From Nitrospira sp. (lineage in GTDB: Bacteria > Nitrospirota > JACRHL01), in NCBI GenBank assembly GCA_026994095.1, contig JALWRU010000231.1, positions 1 through 6,026 on the forward strand: a DNA stretch of 6,026 nucleotides. Reading direction: 5' to 3'. The notes beneath the pieces are model-generated. The model was given only the letters and a program-made list of their open reading frames with translations. It made no database searches and was not told the origin of the DNA. The position numbers and the translations under genes are program-made. Positions 1 to 5,824 of the stretch are shown here, piece after piece; the stretch's first letter is position 1; every line of letters begins with the position of its first letter.

Positions 1-903
1 GGCGTGCACACTCTTCAAGCGCTCCCTGGAGACATGGGTATAGATCTGCGTCGTGCCAATATCCGCATGCCCCAACAATGCCTGCACCACCCGCAAATCC
101 GCACCGCCGTCCAATAGGTGGGTAGCAAAGGTGTGCCGCAAGGTGTGAGGTGAGATGTTGACGATATCCACCCGCAAGGCCCGCTTCTTGAGCATGTGCC
201 AACAGGCCTGACGGGTCATGCCACCCCCCCGGCTGGTGATAAACAGATGAGGGGTGGGGGTGCCTTTACACAGGTTGGGACGGGCATTGCGCAGGTAGTC
301 GGCTACCCGTACTGCGGCCACATCTCCTACCGGTACCAGCCGCTCCTTGCCCCCCTTGCCGGTAATGCGCAACAACCGCTGATGCAGGTCAAGGCTATCC
401 AGAGTCAAACCGACCGCCTCCGATACGCGCAAACCACAGGCGTACATCAATTCGAGCAAGGCGGTGTTGCGGTCACCCAACGGACCAGACTCCAACGCCG
501 GGTCGAGCAACAGGTCGGTCTCTTCCAGCGATAGCGCACCGGGCAGCGCTTGCCACGGTTTGGGAGCCTTGACCGACAAGGTCGGGTCGCCGTCACAACG
601 GCCAGTTTCCTGTAGATAGCGGTACCACCCCCGCACCGACGATAGCGCACGGGCCACACTGGCAGGGGAGAGCCCCTGGGCGGTGAGCGCATACAGGTGG
701 TCTTCCATCTGGCTGCGGTCCAGTGCGGCAGGGCCGGACAGGGTTTTGCTGCGCGCCCACCGGCACAGGCGGGTCAGGTCAGAGCGGTAGGCGGCGCAGG
801 TGTGGGCCGACAGGCCTCGCTCCAGAATCAGGTGATCCAGATAGGCGAGACAGTCCTGTTGCCACAAATCCTGTGGGGCGCTTTGTGGTGATCCCTCGCG
901 CAT
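1..903 (-). CDS. xerD: Site-specific tyrosine recombinase XerD (C-terminal end cut by the window edge)
   Basis: XerD acts with XerC at the chromosomal dif site to resolve chromosome dimers, under FtsK control at the division septum. The minus-strand frame is open from ATG at 903 to the left edge, giving 301 codons. Residues about 15-105 form the SAM-like core-binding domain (LILERGLSAHT, ALSSVRGWYRYL), and residues about 120-301 form the catalytic domain. All six active-site residues are visible: R159 (CGLRVSE), K183 (TGKGGKER), H253 and R256 (SPHTLRH), H279 (LLGHADIGTTQ) and the nucleophile Y288 (IYTHV). Their spacing matches E. coli XerD (298 residues), so only about 6-10 residues and the stop are missing. 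No ATG, GTG or TTG precedes 903 in frame before a stop. The ribosome-binding site is weak: AGCAGG lies 15 bases upstream. XerC is a possible alternative, but overall sequence and size favour XerD. Confidence 0.93.
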   Translation of the reverse strand, partial: MREGSPQSAPQDLWQQDCLAYLDHLILERGLSAHTCAAYRSDLTRLCRWARSKTLSGPAALDRSQMEDHLYALTAQGLSPASVARALSSVRGWYRYLQETGRCDGDPTLSVKAPKPWQALPGALSLEETDLLLDPALESGPLGDRNTALLELMYACGLRVSEAVGLTLDSLDLHQRLLRITGKGGKERLVPVGDVAAVRVADYLRNARPNLCKGTPTPHLFITSRGGGMTRQACWHMLKKRALRVDIVNISPHTLRHTFATHLLDGGADLRVVQALLGHADIGTTQIYTHVSRERLKSVHA

Positions 904-942
904 ACGAATGGTATAGTACCTGCTCTTCGATGATCCTCCATC
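904..942. promoter_or_regulatory. Divergent intergenic region with a possible plus-strand -10 element
   Basis: Only 39 bases separate the divergent starts of xerD and the large exported-protein gene, so both promoters must lie here or inside the flanking coding ends. TATAGT at 912-917 resembles a plus-strand -10 box, within the inverted repeat GGTA-TAG-TACC (910-920), but its -35 partner is poor (TGATCC, 889-894). A second inverted repeat, ATGAT-CCTCC-ATCAT (930-944), overlaps the plus-strand start codon. Its centre reads GGAGG on the minus strand, but that is 31 bases from the xerD ATG, too far to be its ribosome-binding site. These elements are inference from short matches. Confidence 0.3.
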
Positions 943-3525
943 ATGTCATACCGAATGTCCCTCCGATCCCGGCCTGAACAGCACAACACCCTGCGCCAGT
1001 CACGCTGGATATGTTACCTGCGGGCCACCGTGGGCGCGGGCCTGTGGTTATTGCTGTGGTCCGCTGCGGCTTCAGCCCAGCCGGCTGCGCTACAGATGGA
1101 AGACCTGTCACCGTCGCCCACCAATGAGGCGGTGGTCAGTGCCGGGACCACCGTAACCGATCCCGCCGAAGCCGATTCAGTGCGTACCCCGATAGCCGAT
1201 GTGCTGTTCCCCACCGGGGAAGAAGGCCCCCCAATCGACGAGCCGATCACCGACGACATGGTGATGGATGCTGCCGACCGGCTGTTTTTAGGCGGCGACA
1301 TGGTGGGAGCGGCAGCCGCCTACAAACGGGCGCTGGCCGATTTCCCCGACAGTACCTATCTGGATCAGGCCCTGTTCCGGCTGGGGACTGCACTGGATGA
1401 TATTGGTAAACCCCAGGAGGCCCGCGAATACTGGGAACGCATGCTGGTGACGGTGCCGGACTCCCCCTATGCGCCACAGGTTGAGGAACGCCTGCTGAGC
1501 ATCTACCGAGGGAGCGGCCAGCTCGATCGGGCTTTGGACATTCTGCTGGGCCAGTTGGCCCGCGCCAAAGAGCACGACGAAAAGGCTGCCCTGTTGCAAC
1601 AGACTGCGCGGGTGCGGTTGTCCCTCAAGGACCCGGAGCGGGCCATCCGCGACCTGATCCGCAGGCAAAAATACCTGGCTCAGGAAAACCGCGAGGCGGG
1701 CCTGTTTGAACTGCGGTTTATGATCGACCAGCAGATTGCTCCCAAGCAGTTGGAGGGGCTGGTTGAGCGCTTCAAAAAGCCGATTCCCGCAGGCTGGATT
1801 TTAGAGCGGCTCATCCGTTTTTACGGCAGTCAGCAAGACTATTACCTGACCCGCCAGTGGGGGCAGCGCTACCTGACCCTGTTTGCCGATCAACCCTTTG
1901 CAGACAGCGTGCGACAGATGCTGTCGCAACAGCGTGAGGCCCTGCGCGCCCATCGGGTGCGGGTGGGGGTGATGCTGCCCACGGTCGGGGTGCTCGGTCG
2001 TTTTGGCCAGCAGGTGCTGGACGGGGTGCGGCTGGCCCAACGCCTGGCCGGACTGCCCGACGGTAGCGTGGGTTTGTGGATCGAAGAGCCCCACCCGGAC
2101 CGGCCCGAAGACACCCTGCGACGGCTGCTGCGGCAGGCCGATCCGGCGGTGGTGATCGGCCCATTACTATCGCGCCAACTGCCCCCGCTAAGCGAGGTGT
2201 GGGGCCGACGTGCGCCGTTGATCGCCCCGGCGGTCGCGCTGCCTGACAAGGCCCCGGACGAGTCGATTGGTTTGGGGGTCACGCCGGAGGATGAAGGCAT
2301 CGCTGCGGCCCGCTATGCCTACCGCAAGCTGGGCCTGTCGCGCATGATTGTACTGGCCTCGGAAGGCCCCTACGGCAAGCGCATTGTGCGCGGCTTTTCC
2401 GGGGAGTTGGAGCGCTTGAGCGGCTCTGTGCAAGAGACCCTCTACTTCGACCATCAGGCCAAGGGCATTCGCAGGGCGTTGGAGCAACTGGTACGGAGAG
2501 ATCTGCGCGCCGAAGGCATTCCAAAAGTTACTGAAAAAGAGGTGTTGGCGCTGGGGCCGGACGAGATTGAACTGGCCGGATTGCAGGTAGACGAACCGTC
2601 AGAACCAGAGATGCAGATCGGTCCGCCGCCTGAGCAGACAGAAGAGCTGACGCTGCCCCTGCAAGGGCCCCCGTTGCTGCCGAGGGCGTATCAGCCCGGT
2701 TTTGACGGGGTCTTTTTAGCAGGACCGTGGCAAGAGGTGGTGCTGGTGGCACCGCACCTGCCCTTTAACGACATCACTGTGCCGATTGTCGGCACCTCCG
2801 GCTGGTACAATCCGTCCCTGCGGTTACAAGGGGGCGATGCGGTGCGTGGTGCTCATATCGTGTCACCGGTACAGTGGGAGGCCCACGGCGGTCATACCTT
2901 CTCAGTCCGTTTTCAAGAGGACTACGGCAGCCAGCCCGACCTGTTTGCCGCGCTCGGTTTTGACGCCATGAACCTGGCCCTTAAAGGCATCAGCACCGAC
3001 CCGGACGACGTGTGGGAGGGGCTGTTGGGGCCGATCGATGACGACCTGACCGGTATTCGCTCGGTAGACGAAGATGGCCGGGTCGCACGGGACTGGTGGG
3101 TGTTGAAGGTGCTGCGCCGTAGCTTCTCGCTGGTGGGGGCGGTCTCCACCGCGCCGGAAATCATTCCCTACGGCCCGCCACTGCCCGCCGGGCTACCGGC
3201 AGAAATCATCAGCCAACCGACCGATGGTGGTGAGGCCATGCCGTTGGATGGGGCGAGCGGTCGCCGTGACGACCGCTTCTTTACCGATGCGCCCATGCCG
3301 ACATTGCCGGACTGGGTCACCACCGATGCGGTCCCCAGGCCGGATGAGGCAGCGGTGGACGAGGTAGCGGGCAGCGTGGAGAGCGAGTCGACAGATCAGC
3401 CGTCTTCTGCGCCGGTCCCCCCTGCGACCGTCACGCCACCACCGGATGCGCCATCAGAAACCCCGCCCGCGGCTCCGGCGGCACCCCCAAAACGGCCCGC
3501 GTATACCCCTAACCCCTGGCTGTAA
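943..3525 (+). CDS. Exported penicillin-binding protein activator-like protein (TPR-like repeats plus periplasmic binding fold)
   Basis: This 860-residue protein probably acts in the periplasm. A signal peptide spans residues 1-45, with a hydrophobic core around 31-40 (GAGLWLLLWS) and a likely cut after ASA (43-45). No lipobox cysteine is present, unlike the lipoprotein LpoA. Residues about 104-335 are TPR-like helical pairs (for example GDMVGAAAAYKRALADFPDS and LGTALDDIGKPQEAREYWER). Residues about 338-735 look like a type I periplasmic binding fold: VRVGVMLPTVG (339-349), VVIGPLLS (403-410), RMIVLASEGPYGKR (467-480), FDGVFLAGP (587-595), and VPIVGTSGWYN (613-623). This order is that of the LpoA/Peripla_BP_6 family, whose LpoA member stimulates PBP1A; that role here is inference. 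Residues about 525-580 form an acidic, proline-rich insertion, and 780-860 is a low-complexity tail rich in Pro, Ala, Asp and Glu. An in-frame TGA at 931 excludes an earlier start, and no clear Shine-Dalgarno is seen. ATG at 955 is an alternative start. Confidence 0.8.
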   Translation: MSYRMSLRSRPEQHNTLRQSRWICYLRATVGAGLWLLLWSAAASAQPAALQMEDLSPSPTNEAVVSAGTTVTDPAEADSVRTPIADVLFPTGEEGPPIDEPITDDMVMDAADRLFLGGDMVGAAAAYKRALADFPDSTYLDQALFRLGTALDDIGKPQEAREYWERMLVTVPDSPYAPQVEERLLSIYRGSGQLDRALDILLGQLARAKEHDEKAALLQQTARVRLSLKDPERAIRDLIRRQKYLAQENREAGLFELRFMIDQQIAPKQLEGLVERFKKPIPAGWILERLIRFYGSQQDYYLTRQWGQRYLTLFADQPFADSVRQMLSQQREALRAHRVRVGVMLPTVGVLGRFGQQVLDGVRLAQRLAGLPDGSVGLWIEEPHPDRPEDTLRRLLRQADPAVVIGPLLSRQLPPLSEVWGRRAPLIAPAVALPDKAPDESIGLGVTPEDEGIAAARYAYRKLGLSRMIVLASEGPYGKRIVRGFSGELERLSGSVQETLYFDHQAKGIRRALEQLVRRDLRAEGIPKVTEKEVLALGPDEIELAGLQVDEPSEPEMQIGPPPEQTEELTLPLQGPPLLPRAYQPGFDGVFLAGPWQEVVLVAPHLPFNDITVPIVGTSGWYNPSLRLQGGDAVRGAHIVSPVQWEAHGGHTFSVRFQEDYGSQPDLFAALGFDAMNLALKGISTDPDDVWEGLLGPIDDDLTGIRSVDEDGRVARDWWVLKVLRRSFSLVGAVSTAPEIIPYGPPLPAGLPAEIISQPTDGGEAMPLDGASGRRDDRFFTDAPMPTLPDWVTTDAVPRPDEAAVDEVAGSVESESTDQPSSAPVPPATVTPPPDAPSETPPAAPAAPPKRPAYTPNPWL

Positions 3526-3546
3526 CCAGGCGGCGCACTGGCCGGG

Positions 3547-3552
3547 TATACT
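3547..3552 (+). promoter_or_regulatory. Possible -10 box (TATACT) immediately before the site-2 protease gene
   Basis: TATACT matches the sigma70 -10 consensus at five of six bases and ends six bases before the ATG at 3559. A start site at the usual distance would fall on or next to that ATG, giving a leaderless or near-leaderless mRNA. This fits the absence of a good Shine-Dalgarno there. The -35 position (about 3524-3529, AACCAG) is poor, so read-through from the upstream gene 33 bases away is equally possible. Confidence 0.25.
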
Positions 3553-3558
3553 GACACC

Positions 3559-4251
3559 ATGGATCTGACTGGAACCCTCTATACCATTGCGCTGGTGGCC
3601 CTGCCGCTGCTGCTGGCCATCACCCTGCACGAGGCCGCCCACGGCTGGATGGCCGACCGTAAGGGCGACGATACCGCCCGCATGCTGGGCCGCGTCACCA
3701 TGAACCCGGTGCGCCATATCGACCCGTTTGGCAGCATCATCCTGCCGCTGATGCTGCTGTTGATGAATGCACCGTTCCTGTTCGGCTGGGCCAAACCGGT
3801 ACCGGTGGCCTTTCATCGTCTGCGCAACCCCAAGACCGACATGGCCTGGGTCGCCGCCGCTGGCCCCGGTGCCAATCTGATTCTGGCTGTCCTCTCCGGG
3901 CTATTGGTGCAACTCATCCTTACTGCCAAGCCGGAACTGACGCCGTTACTGTGGCAAGGTAGCATGGGGTCTGCTCCCGGACTATTGGGAGCGCTGTTGT
4001 TGATGCTCAAGGTGAGTGTGCAGATCAACCTGCTGCTGATGCTGTTTAACCTGCTGCCGATCCCGCCACTGGATGGTGGCCGTATCGTGGTGGGGCTGCT
4101 GCCCCGTGGCCCGTCCATGGCCCTGTCGCGGGTGGAGCCCTACGGCATGGTTATTTTGGTCGTGGTGGTCTTTATGGACCCGCTGGGTATCATGGGCGGG
4201 GTGCTGTGGCCGCTGATCGGTCAGCTCTCGGCGCTACTGCTTTTGGGGTAG
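3559..4251 (+). CDS. M50 family site-2 protease (intramembrane zinc metalloprotease)
   Basis: The 230-residue protein is an integral membrane protein of the compact site-2 protease group, which cleaves membrane proteins within or near the bilayer; the substrate is unknown. The zinc-binding HExxH motif is HEAAH at 24-28 (H24, E25 catalytic, H28) in the first membrane segment (about 8-30). The third ligand is D172 in NLLPIPPLDGGR (164-175). Other family hallmarks are the loop GWAKPVPV (76-83) and AGPGANL (101-107). Hydrophobic segments lie at about 8-30, 58-76, 97-121, 140-168 and 195-227. Length and motifs are complete, and no PDZ domain is present, unlike RseP. The gene follows the exported-protein gene by 33 bases, so they could be co-transcribed. 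The ATG at 3559 has no strong Shine-Dalgarno, but it places HExxH at the expected depth. No convincing terminator follows: GGCG-GCAC-CGCC (4256-4267) lacks a T run. Confidence 0.92.
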   Translation: MDLTGTLYTIALVALPLLLAITLHEAAHGWMADRKGDDTARMLGRVTMNPVRHIDPFGSIILPLMLLLMNAPFLFGWAKPVPVAFHRLRNPKTDMAWVAAAGPGANLILAVLSGLLVQLILTAKPELTPLLWQGSMGSAPGLLGALLLMLKVSVQINLLLMLFNLLPIPPLDGGRIVVGLLPRGPSMALSRVEPYGMVILVVVVFMDPLGIMGGVLWPLIGQLSALLLLG

Positions 4252-4266
4252 CGTGGGCGGCACCGC

Positions 4267-4278
4267 CAGTAACACGAA
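4267..4278 (+). repeat. Left arm of a 12-base inverted repeat (CAGTAACACGAA)
   Basis: This arm is the exact reverse complement of TTCGTGTTACTG at 4503-4514. The two arms enclose 224 bases containing the promoter, the structured RNA and its terminator. A perfect 12-base inverted match in a gap of under 400 bases is unlikely by chance. It could be paired operators, an RNA stem in a read-through transcript, or the ends of a small inserted element. No flanking target duplication is visible. Confidence 0.5.
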
Positions 4279-4301
4279 TTTATAAAAAGAACACTTGTGT
4301 C

Positions 4302-4332
4302 TTGACGTCCACCGGTCCTGTATGCGTATAAT
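4302..4332 (+). promoter_or_regulatory. Sigma70-like promoter for the leader RNA
   Basis: TTGACG at 4302-4307 (five of six to the -35 consensus) and TATAAT at 4327-4332 (perfect -10) are separated by 19 bases, slightly longer than the ideal 17. The predicted start is about 4339-4341. It sits in an AT-rich patch unlike the GC-rich surroundings, and downstream within 100 bases is a strong terminator. The dyad CGTAT-N7-ATACG (4325-4341) covers the -10 box and start site and may be a repressor operator. Confidence 0.7.
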
Positions 4333-4338
4333 TAAAAT

Positions 4339-4424
4339 ACGTGACACGGCATGCGTCACCGCCAAGGGCAATTTCGGTGTCATGTAGGGCCGGGTTGGAG
4401 TCTCTCCAGGCCGGCCCTCTTTTT
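4339..4424 (+). ncRNA. Short structured leader RNA or small RNA of unknown class upstream of cbiM
   Basis: The stretch from the predicted start to the terminator T run is about 85 bases. Its 5' part can form a ten-pair closing stem, TACGTGACAC (4338-4347) with GTGTCATGTA (4377-4386), one pair being G-U, around a 29-base loop rich in GGC/GCC. Competing hairpins exist: GTGAC/GTCAC (4341-4345 with 4355-4359) and CACCG/CGGTG (4357-4361 with 4375-4379). The RNA could therefore switch between folds. It then runs straight into the terminator. I recognise no cobalamin, NiCo (czcD) or other riboswitch consensus. Being upstream of a metal transporter suggests a metal-sensing or attenuating leader; an independent small RNA is equally open. 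Boundaries are predicted only. Confidence 0.5.
4386..4424 (+). terminator. Strong rho-independent terminator
   Basis: AGGGCCGG (4386-4393) pairs perfectly with CCGGCCCT (4411-4418). The stem continues after a G-G mismatch with TTGGAG/CTCCAG (4395-4400 with 4404-4409), closing on a three-base loop. A T run (4420-4424) follows. It lies about 200 bases before the cbiM start, so it ends either a separate small RNA or, conditionally, the leader of the cbiM transcript. It acts on the plus strand only, because no T run flanks it on the minus strand. Confidence 0.88.
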
Positions 4425-4502
4425 GCCTTATTGCCAGCCTTCACCGCAATCAGGCGGCGGCCCGATGGCGCTTCTTCCCCTCTTGGTAGTCAAAAATTGA
4501 AT

Positions 4503-4514
4503 TTCGTGTTACTG
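4503..4514 (-). repeat. Right arm of the 12-base inverted repeat (TTCGTGTTACTG on the plus strand)
   Basis: This arm is the exact reverse complement of the arm at 4267-4278. It lies just after TTGAAT (4497-4502) and before CGTAAT (4521-4526), which could be a weak promoter with an 18-base spacer. If so, the repeat occupies the spacer, a usual place for an operator. Similarity beyond the 12 bases fades quickly. Confidence 0.5.
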
Positions 4515-4541
4515 TTATTCCGTAATGCGTGGAGGGATAGT

Positions 4542-4601
4542 GTGTTGGGAGATTGGGGCGGGCAGTGCCGCCCGACGCTCCCTGGTTATTTGTGTCGGTA
4601 A
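4542..4601 (+). CDS. Possible leader peptide upstream of cbiM
   Basis: GGAGGG at 4531-4536 is a strong Shine-Dalgarno with no annotated gene after it. Five bases later GTG (4542) opens 19 codons reading MLGDWGGQCRPTLPGYLCR, ending with TAA at 4601, twelve bases before the cbiM Shine-Dalgarno. A competing frame starts at GTG 4540 (three-base spacing), runs 28 codons beginning MCWEIGAGSAARRS, and ends with TAA at 4624-4626, one base before the cbiM GTG. That layout would suit translational coupling. Both frames cross the hairpin 4547-4582, so translation would melt it. Whether either peptide is made is inference, and a chance Shine-Dalgarno match is possible. Confidence 0.25.
   Translation: MLGDWGGQCRPTLPGYLCR
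4547..4582 (+). promoter_or_regulatory. GC-rich hairpin in the cbiM leader
   Basis: GGGAG (4547-4551) pairs with CTCCC (4578-4582), and inside it GGGCGG (4556-4561) pairs with CCGCCC (4568-4573) around the loop GCAGTG. A four-by-four internal loop separates the stems. CTCC (4578-4581) is also complementary to GGAG in the cbiM Shine-Dalgarno (4613-4616), though only over four pairs. The hairpin could therefore influence access to that site. No T run follows, so it is not a terminator. Confidence 0.4.
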
Positions 4602-4612
4602 ACCCGCGCGGT

Positions 4613-4617
4613 GGAGG
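4613..4617 (+). promoter_or_regulatory. Ribosome-binding site that fixes the cbiM GTG start
   Basis: GGAGG lies ten bases before GTG at 4628. This supports the GTG start over the longer frame opening at 4553, which would add 25 residues unlike any CbiM and bury the N-terminal Met-His. Confidence 0.75.
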
Positions 4618-4627
4618 TTGGTGTAAC

Positions 4628-5824
4628 GTGCATATTTCTGATGGTGTATTGTCCGGCCCGGTGCTGGCTGCAGGGTGGGCAGGAACGGCGGCCTTCACCT
4701 TTCTGACCGCTCGCAAGATGGACATTGAAGAGATCCCCAAGGTGGCGGTGCTGGCGGCGGTCTTTTTTGTCGGCTCCATGATCCGCTTCCCGCTGGGGGC
4801 CGCCAGTGTGCACCTCATATTAAATGGTCTGGTGGGCACCTTGCTGGGCAAGCGGGCCTACCTGGCCATCCTGCTGGGGCTGGTACTGCAGGCCACCCTG
4901 TTTGGCCACGGCGGGGTATCGGTCATCGGCGTCAACGCGCTCATGATGGGGGTCGGTGCGCTGGCCGCCTGGGGCGTCTGGTCGGCCCGTACGCTGGTGT
5001 CGTTCAAGTCCCGTGATGTGGTGTTTGGCGGGCTGGCCGGGGCCACCGGGGTGTTTATCTCGGGGGTCATTCTGGCAGCGGTGATGGTGACTACCGGTGA
5101 CGCCTTTATTGGCATCGCCAAGACCGTGCTGGGTATTCACGTCGTAATCCTGATTTTTGAGGGATTGGTGGTGGCCGGTTGTGTGGGCTACCTTAAAAAG
5201 GTGCGGCCCGACATGCTGATCGGCGGCGGTGTGCCGCGCTCACGGGATGTGGCATCGCCTGCGGTGGCGGCAGCGCCGGTGTCTGCCAAACCGGAAAGTG
5301 ATGTGGGTCATGACGATGGTGGTGGCGCAGGCCCCAAGGCCATGATGATCGGCCTGATCGCTGCCGGTCTTTTGGCCAGCCTGACGCTGGTGCCCAATGC
5401 GCAGGCCCACAAACTGCTGATCGATTACACCCCGTTAAAAGAGGGGGTCCTGATTGAGGCCTTCTTCCCGGACGGTAAGCCGGCCCGCGACATTGTGGTG
5501 CGGCTGATGGATACCGGTGAAAAGGTGCTGGCCACCGGCCATACCGATCACAACGGCGGCTATGTGTTCCCGATCAGTGCGCGGGTGGACTATCTGGCCG
5601 ATGCCGACGCCAAGATGGGGCACTACACCAAAATGCTGGTCCCCGCAGAGGATCTGGCAGAGGTCGAATTGGGGGTGTCGGCAGCCATGGCCAACGCTGC
5701 CGGTGACCGACCCAGCAAGGTTAAGTCCGAGGCCATTCCCTGGGGTCGCATCGCCTTTGGTATCGGTATCTTTGCCATCATCGGTTTTGCTGCCAAGCGT
5801 TTGGGGAAAAACAGTGCCGCTTGA
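4628..5824 (+). CDS. cbiM: CbiM/NikM energy-coupling-factor metal transporter S-component fused to a NikL-like periplasmic domain
   Basis: This 398-residue inner-membrane protein captures Co2+ or Ni2+ for an ECF-type ABC importer. Residues 1-195 are the CbiM/NikM domain with about six or seven membrane segments. It begins fMet-HISDGVL; in this family the N-terminal amine and His2 bind the metal, which requires the GTG start. H62 in GAASVHLILNGLVG and the FGHGG (92-96) and GVNALMMG (101-108) motifs also match. A linker (about 196-236) leads to a signal-peptide-like segment (237-255) ending NAQA, then a domain (261-368) starting AHKLLIDY with FFPDGKPA (279-286), GHTDHNGGYVF (304-314) and GHYT (331-334). 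This resembles the NikK/NikL accessory proteins of nickel transporters. A last membrane segment spans about 372-389. Plain CbiM is near 220 residues, so this is a fusion. Nickel is my slight preference (nikM); cobalt is not excluded. Confidence 0.9.
   Translation: MHISDGVLSGPVLAAGWAGTAAFTFLTARKMDIEEIPKVAVLAAVFFVGSMIRFPLGAASVHLILNGLVGTLLGKRAYLAILLGLVLQATLFGHGGVSVIGVNALMMGVGALAAWGVWSARTLVSFKSRDVVFGGLAGATGVFISGVILAAVMVTTGDAFIGIAKTVLGIHVVILIFEGLVVAGCVGYLKKVRPDMLIGGGVPRSRDVASPAVAAAPVSAKPESDVGHDDGGGAGPKAMMIGLIAAGLLASLTLVPNAQAHKLLIDYTPLKEGVLIEAFFPDGKPARDIVVRLMDTGEKVLATGHTDHNGGYVFPISARVDYLADADAKMGHYTKMLVPAEDLAEVELGVSAAMANAAGDRPSKVKSEAIPWGRIAFGIGIFAIIGFAAKRLGKNSAA

Noticed and set aside
196..692. Open frames on both strands overlapping the recombinase gene (196-534 plus, 447-692 minus)
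   Set aside because: They are out-of-frame shadows of xerD, whose own frame carries all six catalytic residues across this stretch.
1288..2487. Several minus-strand open frames of 75-136 codons inside the large exported-protein gene
   Set aside because: High GC lengthens antisense open frames. They show no domain, signal or ribosome-binding site, while the plus frame is a coherent protein.
4256..4267. GGCG-GCAC-CGCC hairpin after the site-2 protease as a terminator
   Set aside because: The stem is only four pairs and no T run follows, so intrinsic termination is not supported.
4302..4332. MerR-type metal-responsive promoter, suggested by the 19-base spacer
   Set aside because: MerR-family sites carry a dyad centred in the spacer. 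The spacer here has only the short palindrome ACCGGT off centre, so the long spacer alone is not enough.
4341..4601. 86-codon plus-strand frame starting GTG within the leader RNA
   Set aside because: It runs through the terminator hairpin, has no Shine-Dalgarno and no recognisable domain. Only its last 19 codons (from 4542) are considered as a possible leader peptide.
4553..4627. Longer N-terminus for CbiM, starting TTG at 4553
   Set aside because: It would add 25 unconserved residues before the Met-His metal-binding N-terminus. GTG at 4628 has a good Shine-Dalgarno and gives the family start MHISDGVL.
4252..4627. Cobalamin or NiCo (czcD) riboswitch before cbiM
   Set aside because: I looked for the conserved B12-box and core elements and for the G-rich NiCo junction, and found none convincing on the plus strand. 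A covariance-model search would be decisive.
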